Shown: positions 32,837 through 39,222 of the stretch, one piece after another
Numbering within the stretch: position 1 is the stretch's first letter
How the letters are laid out: the number at the start of each line of letters is the position of its first letter
From: CAUPWF01 sp964369775
GTDB taxonomy: Bacteria; Bacillota; Clostridia; Lachnospirales; Lachnospiraceae
Length of the DNA: 64,000 nucleotides
Direction of reading: 5' to 3'
Assembly: GCA_964369775.1 (NCBI GenBank)
Contig: CAYJHQ010000003.1
Location: 1 to 64,000, forward strand
Notes under the pieces: generated by a model
Databases searched by the model: none
The model's input: the letters and a program-made list of their open reading frames with translations, nothing else
What the model was told of the DNA's origin: nothing
Program-made: the position numbers and the translations under genes

Positions 32837-33748
32837 ATGTTAGATGTATGTTTGTTAGGAACAGGTGGAATGATGCCTCTTCCGTATAGATGGTTGACAG
32901 CCTTGATGACGAGGTTCAATGGGAGCAGTTTGTTAATTGATTGTGGAGAGGGAACTCAGATAGCAATCAAGGAAAAAGGATGGAGTTTTAAGCCTATAGA
33001 TGTGATTTGTTTTACACATTTTCATGGGGATCACATCAGTGGATTACCAGGTCTGCTTCTTACAATGGGAAATGCAGATCGGAAGGAGCCCCTTACAATC
33101 ATAGGGCCAAAAGGTGTGGAGCGAGTAGTAAATGCACTGCGAGTAATTGCACCGGAACTACCATTTGAAATTAAATTTATAGAAATTGAAGGCAGAGAGC
33201 AAACATTTGAAATGAATGGGTATAGACTAAAGGCATTTCGTGTAAATCATAATGTGCTTTGTTATGGATATAGTATTGAAATAGACAGAGCGGGTAAATT
33301 TGACTTAGAAAAAGCAAAAGCTTTAGAAATTCCAGTGCGTAACTGGGGGTTACTACAAAAAGGCGAGACAGTAGAAGTGGATGGGCATACCTACACACCA
33401 GATATGGTGATGGGAGAGCAAAGAGAAGGAATCAAATTAACGTATACAACAGATACAAGACCGACTGAAAGCATTGTGGAAAACGCAAAGAATGCAGATT
33501 TGTTTATTTGTGAAGGTATGTATGGAGAACCAGAGAAACAAAGTAAAGCTAAAGAGTATAAACACATGACTTTTTACGAGGCTGCTTCAATGGCAAAACA
33601 GGCAAATGTAAAGAAATTGTGGTTAACGCATTACAGCCCATCATTAAATCGACCAGAAGAGTTTATGGATGAAGTGCGAGCTATATTCAAGCATGCAGTT
33701 GCTGCAAAAGACGGAAGAAGTACATTGCTAGAATTTCCGGAAGAGTAG
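32837..33748 (+). CDS. rnz: Ribonuclease Z
   Basis: RNase Z trims the 3' ends of tRNA precursors lacking encoded CCA. The 303-residue metallo-beta-lactamase-fold protein has the zinc motif THFHGDHISGLPGLLL, the RVNHNV segment and the C-terminal LTHYSPSLNRPEEF block of the family. The tRNA-Ser in this window lacks an encoded CCA and would be a substrate. It follows the MATE gene by 20 bases. Confidence 0.92.
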   Translation: MLDVCLLGTGGMMPLPYRWLTALMTRFNGSSLLIDCGEGTQIAIKEKGWSFKPIDVICFTHFHGDHISGLPGLLLTMGNADRKEPLTIIGPKGVERVVNALRVIAPELPFEIKFIEIEGREQTFEMNGYRLKAFRVNHNVLCYGYSIEIDRAGKFDLEKAKALEIPVRNWGLLQKGETVEVDGHTYTPDMVMGEQREGIKLTYTTDTRPTESIVENAKNADLFICEGMYGEPEKQSKAKEYKHMTFYEAASMAKQANVKKLWLTHYSPSLNRPEEFMDEVRAIFKHAVAAKDGRSTLLEFPEE

Positions 33749-33763
33749 AGTGAGGAAGTAGAG

Positions 33764-34792
33764 ATGAGTGATAAAAGAGATATAACAATATTAGCAATAG
33801 AGAGTTCGTGTGATGAAACGGCAGCAGCAGTTGTGAGGAATGGTAGAGAGGTATTATCAAATGTGATTTCGTCTCAGATAGAACTACACAAACTTTATGG
33901 GGGAGTAGTGCCAGAAATTGCGTCTAGAAAGCATATAGAAAAAATCAATCAGGTAATTGAAGAAGCTTTAGAGCAAGCAGCTGTAGGTCTAGATGACATC
34001 GATGCGATAGGCGTGACTTATGGACCAGGTTTAGTAGGCGCGCTTTTGGTAGGTGTGGCAGAAGCAAAAGCCATTGCATTTGCAAAAAAAATACCATTGG
34101 TAGGCGTGCATCACATAGAAGGACATGTATCTGCAAACTATATTACGCATAAAGAGTTAGAGCCACCGTTTGTCTGTCTAATCGTATCAGGAGGTCACAC
34201 CCATCTTGTAAATGTAAAAGGGTACGGGAAATATGAGATTATTGGTCGCACTAGAGATGATGCTGCCGGAGAAGCTTTCGACAAGGTTGCAAGAGTCATA
34301 GGGTTAGGATATCCAGGTGGACCTAAGATTGATAAACTCTCAAAAGAAGGGAATGAGCATGCAATTACATTTCCAAAAGCAAGCGTAGAAAATGCACCAC
34401 TAGATTTTAGTTTTAGTGGAGTGAAATCTTCAGTGCTAAACTATCTAAATGGTTGTAAGATGAGAGAAGAACAGTATAATCAAGCGGATGTAGCTGCGTC
34501 ATTCCAAAAAGCAGTTGTAGATGTATTAGTAGAAAAAAGTGTAGCAGCAGTGAAAGAATGTGGTGTTGAAAAGTTAGTTATTGCAGGTGGTGTTGCGTGT
34601 AATGGGACTTTGCGAGATCAGATGGAAGAAGCGTGTAAGACAGAAGGGATAGAATTGTTTTATCCAGAACCAATTCTTTGTACAGACAATGCAGCGATGA
34701 TAGGTGCAGCAGCATACTATGAGTATCTAGCAGGAACAAGGCATGGATGGGATTTAAATGCGGTTCCAAATCTGAAGATTGGTGAAAGATAG
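33764..34792 (+). CDS. tsaD: tRNA N6-adenosine threonylcarbamoyltransferase TsaD
   Basis: TsaD transfers the threonylcarbamoyl group to A37. The 342-residue protein has ILAIESSCDETAAAVV, the iron/zinc motif HHIEGHVSAN, the nucleotide loop VSGGHTHLV and VIAGGVACNGTLR. It is separated from tsaE-tsaB by rimI, a zinc-ribbon gene, a MATE gene and rnz. Confidence 0.97.
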   Translation: MSDKRDITILAIESSCDETAAAVVRNGREVLSNVISSQIELHKLYGGVVPEIASRKHIEKINQVIEEALEQAAVGLDDIDAIGVTYGPGLVGALLVGVAEAKAIAFAKKIPLVGVHHIEGHVSANYITHKELEPPFVCLIVSGGHTHLVNVKGYGKYEIIGRTRDDAAGEAFDKVARVIGLGYPGGPKIDKLSKEGNEHAITFPKASVENAPLDFSFSGVKSSVLNYLNGCKMREEQYNQADVAASFQKAVVDVLVEKSVAAVKECGVEKLVIAGGVACNGTLRDQMEEACKTEGIELFYPEPILCTDNAAMIGAAAYYEYLAGTRHGWDLNAVPNLKIGER

Positions 34793-34808
34793 AAAAGGAG
34801 TGGGAGCG

Positions 34809-35540
34809 ATGAGTGAGAATAAGAGTGGAAAGAATGTGGCAATTGTATTGGCAGCAGGACAGGGGAAGCGTATGAATACAGCAGTTCCAAAACAGTACAT
34901 CACAATCAAGGGATATCCTGTTTTGTACTACTCGCTCCTAGCTTTTGAAGAATCGGAGATTGTAGACGAAGTCATTCTTGTGACAGGAAAAGAAGAGATA
35001 GAGTCTTGTAGAATGGAGTATATAAAAAAATATGGCTTCCAGAAAATCAAAAAGATTATAGCAGGCGGAAATGAACGTTATGATTCTGTGTGGAATGCAT
35101 TACAAGTTATAGATCAAGAAGCTTCTTATGTATTTATCCATGATGGAGCTCGTCCAATGTTAGATGAGGAAATATTGCAGCGTGGTTATGCTTGTGTTAA
35201 AGAAACCAGAGCAGCTGTGGCAGGAGTGCCATCAAAAGATACTATCAAAGTGGTAGACACAAACGAATATGCAAAGGAAACATTAGATAGAAATTATGTG
35301 TGGAATATCCAAACACCTCAGGTATTTGATGCAAAATTAGTAAAGCAGGCATATCAAGATATGATGGAACAACCGCACGAAAATGTAACAGATGATGCAA
35401 TGGTAGTAGAGTCGTATACAGATACAAAAGTAAAGCTTTTTAAAGGTAGTTATGAGAATATAAAGATAACAACCCCTGAAGATTTAAAGATAGCTGAAGT
35501 TTTTTTGAGAAAAGTAATGCAAAGGCTTAACTTTATATAA
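34809..35540 (+). CDS. ispD: 2-C-methyl-D-erythritol 4-phosphate cytidylyltransferase
   Basis: IspD adds CMP to methylerythritol phosphate in non-mevalonate isoprenoid synthesis. The 243-residue protein has the CTP loop VLAAGQGKRM, VPKQYITIKGYPVL, HDGARP and NIQTPQVFD. ATG at 34809 follows AAGGAGTGGGAG; the in-frame ATG at 34779 lies inside tsaD. It is the last housekeeping gene before the accessory region. Confidence 0.95.
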   Translation: MSENKSGKNVAIVLAAGQGKRMNTAVPKQYITIKGYPVLYYSLLAFEESEIVDEVILVTGKEEIESCRMEYIKKYGFQKIKKIIAGGNERYDSVWNALQVIDQEASYVFIHDGARPMLDEEILQRGYACVKETRAAVAGVPSKDTIKVVDTNEYAKETLDRNYVWNIQTPQVFDAKLVKQAYQDMMEQPHENVTDDAMVVESYTDTKVKLFKGSYENIKITTPEDLKIAEVFLRKVMQRLNFI

Positions 35541-35560
35541 ATGAAGCTTATAGAAGGTAA

Positions 35561-35734
35561 TCAAAAAACACGGATACACATAATATCTATCACGTTGTCT
35601 TCGTGCATGGAAAGGGAAATAACACGCTTTATATTAGCCAACATACAAGAAATTTGAATTATGTAAACTGGAAAACTAGGGTAGATAGTGACTTTATGGA
35701 GACTAACGATGTGATAATTGATTTCACACAATAA
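35561..35734 (+). pseudogene. C-terminal fragment of an amidase-domain protein
   Basis: A frame without a start codon reads through IYHVVFVHGKGNNTLYISQ, then HTRNLNYVNW, to a TAA. The HVxxV...YISQHT pattern resembles the C-terminal half of the putative amidase domain (Amidase_6 type). The catalytic N-terminal part is missing, and a stop lies directly upstream. It is therefore a remnant left at the boundary of the accessory region. Confidence 0.5.
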
Positions 35735-35756
35735 ACGGTAAGGAAAGAGAGACTTT

Positions 35757-36119
35757 ATGAGAGATAAGGTGAAAAGATTTAAAAAACCAATTCTAGCTAT
35801 TCTGTGCATTATGTTTTTGATATTTTATGTGTCTCCGATGATGTTTTATCAGACTGGTGGGCCTATAGCCCGATACTCTAGCATGGACGATGCTCATAAA
35901 GGAAGGAACTCGTCTATTTCAAGCGAATATGAATCGGTGTATATGTTCTATATTGGAATTGAAGATATCGAAGCTAAGAATTATGATGGTGAGAGCTTGG
36001 AAGTTAAAAAGACTCCGGTTCCATTTATCTATTCTTTTGAGGTTGATCGAAGGGGGTTGAACATATATACAGTTGAGATAGGTGGAAGGCAATACTATTA
36101 CAAGTTTGCCACTACTTAA
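35757..36119 (+). CDS. Hypothetical single-helix membrane protein
   Basis: The 120-residue protein has a basic start (MRDKVKRFKK), one membrane helix at about residues 11-30 and a small extracytoplasmic domain ending in GGRQYYYKFATT. I recognise no family. GGAAAGAGAG precedes the ATG, and a terminator follows, so it is a single-gene unit in the variable region. Confidence 0.6.
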   Translation: MRDKVKRFKKPILAILCIMFLIFYVSPMMFYQTGGPIARYSSMDDAHKGRNSSISSEYESVYMFYIGIEDIEAKNYDGESLEVKKTPVPFIYSFEVDRRGLNIYTVEIGGRQYYYKFATT

Positions 36120-36146
36120 AAGAGAATTATGGTTGTAATTTGGAAA

Positions 36147-36174
36147 GGTGGGGATTTTACCCCATCTTTTTTTG
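36147..36174 (+). terminator. Terminator
   Basis: GGTGGGG pairs with CCCCATC (36160-36166) with one G-U pair around ATTTTA, followed by a long T-run. It ends the unit at 35757. Confidence 0.85.
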
Positions 36175-36232
36175 TTTTCTTTGCTATCTTGCATCTTCTT
36201 CTTGAAAATATAAAAATTAGGAGGAATGAAAC

Positions 36233-36796
36233 GTGGACGAAAGATATGAATTAGGATTAAAGCAATTTTGGGATATGTTTTTAGTTTCGGGCTTAGGTGA
36301 ACAGGTGGAAAAAGGTAACCCTAAGTATTTAGTTGGCGTTTCAGGGTGTGAACTTGCTAAACGTGTTTGTGAAAAATCTGGTGTTACAATTAACCAAGAA
36401 GACGAAATGTATCTTGACAAATTACCTGAACATTGGTCGGGATGGGCTATCGCTTATTATCAGTGGTATAGTAATAAAAAGTTCTCTAAAATTACAAAAG
36501 CTGCGCCGATTGATGAAATAATAGCTATGTATCCAACTTTACACGAGGCTGATACAAATAAGTTTGTAGCTATTATGGAAGAAAAATTAAGCAGTTTTTA
36601 TGTTGATACGAATCTTAAAACACTGAGAATGATTTATGGATACTCCTAAAGTAGGCTTTTAGAGGAAAGTGACGTGAGTTTAAGGCAAATTCAGCTTTTG
36701 GAGCAAAGGCAACGAGATATAAACAAGGCACAAGTTTGTACTGTTGCGAAACTTGCAAAGGCTTTGGGCTGTGAAATTGAAGATTTGATGGAATAA
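36233..36796 (+). pseudogene. XRE-type regulator gene interrupted by one in-frame stop
   Basis: The first part (138 codons from GTG 36233 after AGGAGG) encodes YELGLKQFWDMFLVSGLG and ends LRMIYGYS at TAA 36647-36649. The same frame continues without further stops as SRLLEESDVSLRQIQLLEQR, then DINKAQVCTVAKLAKALGCE to a TAA at 36794. This second part is a complete Cro/CI helix-turn-helix end. A CAA-to-TAA change restores YGYSQSRLLEE, so the gene looks like a 187-residue regulator killed by a nonsense mutation. Confidence 0.8.
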
Positions 36797-37016
36797 AAAA
36801 GAGGAGCAGGTCGCTTCTTTTTTTGTCCCTCAAAGAGCTTTGTGATACGTGGACTTTCCATGTCTTGGAACCAAGTTCCAAATTTTAATTTATAATTGTT
36901 ATAAAAAAGCGAGTGAATTCTTAAAGTTTTCGGAATACTATTTCTAAAATGGAAGAATTTAGTATACTAATTATAAGTGGTGTTGTTTTATTCTAAACAG
37001 GTTCTAGGCTTATTAC
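36797..37016 (+). other. Intergenic region with palindromes
   Basis: A weak stem with a T-run follows the interrupted regulator (to about 36824). TTGGAAC (36865-36871) and GTTCCAA (36875-36881) form a tight palindrome, and TTAGTATACTAA occurs near 36960-36970. I see no coding potential here. Confidence 0.4.
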
Positions 37017-37166
37017 GTGATAGCTGGTGCATCTTCAGGTGGAACAGTCAGGGTGGTCACATATGTAATGGGCTCTGTTCATGTTACGACATATAAATAT
37101 GTTTGGAGATTTACGCCAGGGAGTGGAGAAACATATGGGGCATTTACAACGTATATAGGAGGATAG
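37017..37166 (+). pseudogene. Short open frame, possible remnant
   Basis: A 49-codon frame from GTG reads VIAGASSGGTVRVVTYVMGS and ends YGAFTTYIGG. It is open five codons further upstream to a TAG, with no ribosome binding site. Composition is protein-like (Gly, Val, Thr and Tyr) rather than random. Its last bases contain the AGGAGG site of the next gene. It may be the end of a lost secreted protein; function unknown. Confidence 0.3.
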
Positions 37167-37170
37167 GAAA

Positions 37171-37398
37171 ATGATAAAGATTTTGTATTATCTGATGATT
37201 GTAGTTACAGTTTTGTGGGTTATTTCCTCAATTGTATTGATTCTGTTACTGTGGGCATTAGGAGAAGAATGGGTTAATCCGGAGTATATGAGGATATATC
37301 AAAGCTCTTACACTCTCATTTTTGTAATGATATTAAGCATTCACGCTATAAGAAATCAGAGAAAAAAATCTAAAGATATCAGTGAAACTTCTGAATGA
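37171..37398 (+). CDS. Hypothetical two-helix membrane protein
   Basis: A 75-residue protein with hydrophobic segments at about residues 3-30 and 44-60 and a lysine-rich cytoplasmic tail (RNQRKKSKDISETSE). AGGAGGATAGG lies upstream of the ATG. No family is recognised. Confidence 0.5.
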   Translation: MIKILYYLMIVVTVLWVISSIVLILLLWALGEEWVNPEYMRIYQSSYTLIFVMILSIHAIRNQRKKSKDISETSE

Positions 37399-37538
37399 TT
37401 CTTCCTATAGGCATTATGATATTGACATTTACATATGGCATATCTGTGTGATGTTTGATTAGGTTGACAATATAGAGCGAACAACTTTTTTCCTTATACA
37501 TATTACATCTGAAGATATAATTTAGGAGGAGTATTAAA

Positions 37539-37724
37539 ATGACAAAAACAAACAACTTCAGAATAAGTGACGGGATAGGCTATGCCGATTTTATAGTAAA
37601 AGATTATCGGGAACGAAATGAGCAAAAAAGCCAGGTTGAAGAAGAATTCATTAAGTTGTGTCTTGCTTTTGTGGATGTAGAATTAGATGTACACCGCGAC
37701 AAAAAATTATTTTTGAATCAATAA
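37539..37724 (+). CDS. Hypothetical small soluble protein
   Basis: A 61-residue charged protein (MTKTNNFRISDGIGYADFIV and then acidic and basic residues, ending HRDKKLFLNQ). TAGGAGGAG precedes the ATG at good spacing, which supports translation. No domain is recognised. It lies just before the tRNA-Ser gene on the opposite strand. Confidence 0.5.
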   Translation: MTKTNNFRISDGIGYADFIVKDYRERNEQKSQVEEEFIKLCLAFVDVELDVHRDKKLFLNQ

Positions 37725-37789
37725 AACACTAAAAAAATCAATCGAAATCATATAAAAATCAATCAAGAAATAGCAAACTTTAATTTAAC

Positions 37790-37831
37790 AAAAAATGCTG
37801 AAAACCCTTGATTTACAAGGGTTTTCAGCAT
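37790..37831 (-). terminator. Terminator of the tRNA-Ser transcript
   Basis: ATGCTGAAAACCCTTG (37795-37810) and CAAGGGTTTTCAGCAT (37816-37831) form a perfect 16-bp stem. The A-run at 37790-37794 gives the T-run when read on the minus strand, downstream of the tRNA. Confidence 0.93.
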
Positions 37832-37852
37832 CTTCATTCTTAAATTCACTAA

Positions 37853-37938
37853 CGGAGAGGGTGGGATTCGAACCCACGTGCCCTCGCGGACAAACGGTTT
37901 TCAAGACCGCCTCGTTATGACCACTTCGATACCTCTCC
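37853..37938 (-). tRNA. tRNA-Ser (anticodon TGA)
   Basis: The minus strand begins GGAGAGGTATCGAAGTGG and ends GGGTTCGAATCCC and CCTCTCC plus discriminator G. The acceptor stem GGAGAGG/CCTCTCC is perfect, and the loop CTTGAAA carries anticodon TGA (reads UCA). The long variable arm (TTTGTCCGCGAGGGCAC region) is typical of serine tRNA. CCA is not encoded. The neighbouring fragments and mobile elements suggest an insertion hot spot. Confidence 0.97.
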
Positions 37939-38044
37939 ACATTAATTAAGTTGTGCCACTTCCTTAGCGACAAAAATTATTTTACTACATAGAAATAATT
38001 TTGTCAATACTTTTTGAAAAATTCTTTAAAGAAAGAGAGTTTTG

Positions 38045-38072
38045 TTGACTTTTTAGTAGAGAATGATATACT
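38045..38072 (+). promoter_or_regulatory. Promoter of the lipoprotein gene
   Basis: TTGACT (38045-38050), a 16-base spacer and TATACT (38067-38072) lie 50 bases before the GTG start of the lipoprotein gene. Confidence 0.65.
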
Positions 38073-38121
38073 TATTGGGTTATTTAAAATGAAATATATT
38101 CAGTAGGGAGGAAGTTACTAA

Positions 38122-38526
38122 GTGAAAAAAACTAACAAAATTAAAGGGATGTGTCTTTGCACAATCATGACTATGATTACACTTATCGGATGTGGGGCAG
38201 GTGGTGCAGAAGTAGATGAAAATGGAGAACTCAGTATCGAGGGAACTTGGACAGCCAATAAAGTTATGACTTATGATGATGAGGAATTATCTTTCAAGGA
38301 GTATGGAGAAAAAATAGGAGTTCCATTAGAGATACAAAGTTATAAGTTTGCTGAAAATGGTGAAGTAACTATGATTCAGGAAGATATAGAGCAAGATATG
38401 ACATATACAGTAGATGGAACAACAGTTCATATTGAAGATGGACCTATGCTTATCTATGATGAAGACATTAAAGCACTCGTATGGCTAGGTGGATTTGAAG
38501 ATGGGGATATTTTATTCGAAAATTAA
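38122..38526 (+). CDS. Small lipoprotein, unknown function
   Basis: The 134-residue protein has a signal peptide ending in the lipobox LIGC (about residue 24). The compact beta-rich domain (SIEGTWTANKVMTYDDEELS, then a repeat-like pattern of polar strands) resembles lipocalin-like small lipoproteins of gut Firmicutes. It starts at GTG after GGGAGGAAG. No partner genes are adjacent. Confidence 0.65.
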   Translation: MKKTNKIKGMCLCTIMTMITLIGCGAGGAEVDENGELSIEGTWTANKVMTYDDEELSFKEYGEKIGVPLEIQSYKFAENGEVTMIQEDIEQDMTYTVDGTTVHIEDGPMLIYDEDIKALVWLGGFEDGDILFEN

Positions 38527-38603
38527 GAGATGTAGTTAAAAGATCAGAAGCCACAATGAACGTCTGAAGTAAAAGGGTAAAAAGAAAATATATTTCGTCT
38601 TTT
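38527..38603 (-). other. Degenerate copy of the small-RNA terminator module
   Basis: Read on the minus strand, TTTTCTTTTTACCCTTTTAC is followed by CAGACG, a loop and GGCTTCTGATC. This resembles the pyrimidine linker and terminator of the two elements at 46838 and 58446, but with a decayed stem and no 5' hairpin. It follows the coding fragment at 38604-38702 and could be its terminator. Confidence 0.4.
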
Positions 38604-38702
38604 TCATTCTTGAGACGCTTGCTTACCCTCGTCACTCTCAAAGTGTTTTTGTGTCTCAGGCAAGAGCACCCTTGCGAGAGTCTCAAGTTTTTGTTTTGGG
38701 AC
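38604..38702 (-). pseudogene. Short C-terminal coding fragment
   Basis: The minus strand encodes VPKQKLETLARVLLPETQKH, then FESDEGKQASQE and a stop. The LETLARVLLPxxQxxFESxEG pattern recalls small proteins carried by conjugative and other mobile elements in Clostridia, from memory. No start codon or ribosome site fits, so this is a remnant. The DNA also holds CTTGAGAC and GTCTCAAG as inverted repeats. Confidence 0.4.
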
Positions 38703-38837
38703 ACTTACGTCATTCAGAATGGGGTTGCTAGCAGGTGTTTTTTCATATGACCTTTGTAATTATATTTAATTTATGCGTATTATACGCCCTCTGAGAGTGA
38801 TTGTTAAATAACTACTTTCAACTAATCATTTTTGGAC
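38703..38837 (+). other. Intergenic spacer before the T-box promoter
   Basis: AT-rich sequence between the coding fragment and the valS2 promoter. I see no gene in it. Confidence 0.5.
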
Positions 38838-38866
38838 TTGACAAATTTTATGTAATAGATTATAGT
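38838..38866 (+). promoter_or_regulatory. Promoter of the T-box-valS transcript
   Basis: Consensus TTGACA (38838-38843), a 17-base spacer and TATAGT (38861-38866), directly upstream of the T-box leader. Confidence 0.85.
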
Positions 38867-38872
38867 GTGAGG

Positions 38873-39188
38873 AACTGAATACAATAAAGGCATTGACGAG
38901 GAGGAGTAAGTTTTTTCTGATTTTTAGAGAGGGAGCGTTTGGTGTAAGCTTCTATGATGAAATTACTGAAAGTAGCCTCTGAGCTGTGAACCGAACGAGG
39001 GAATGCCCTTTAGTAGACTTCAACGGAGTTTCCACCGTGATAAGGAAAACGATATCGGAAAATTATAATTAACCTTGTTAATTTTTCCCGCATCGGTTAA
39101 GTGCAGAGTATAATCTCTGAATTTGGGTGGTACCACGGATATAATAAATGTTCGTCCCAAGTGATTTAAAAGTCACTTGGGGCTTTTT
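38873..39188 (+). promoter_or_regulatory. T-box leader upstream of valS
   Basis: The leader has GACGAGGAGGAGTAAG in the stem I base, whose GGCATT can pair with GAATGCC near 39005. The T-box core GGGTGGTACCACGG is at 39125-39138. The terminator CCCAAGTGA (39156-39164) with TCACTTGGG (39173-39181) is followed by T residues. T-boxes bind uncharged tRNA and allow read-through. A GTG triplet (38986-38988) in the expected specifier area would match valine, but the assignment needs folding. Confidence 0.93.
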
Positions 39189-39222
39189 GTTGTGTTCGGA
39201 AAAAATTTGGAGGTTATTAATA

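Noticed and set aside
38468..38704. 78-codon minus-strand frame opposite the lipoprotein gene
   Set aside because: It overlaps a real plus-strand gene end and the T-rich terminator-like module, has no ribosome site, and a different frame there shows the more meaningful fragment ending QASQE.
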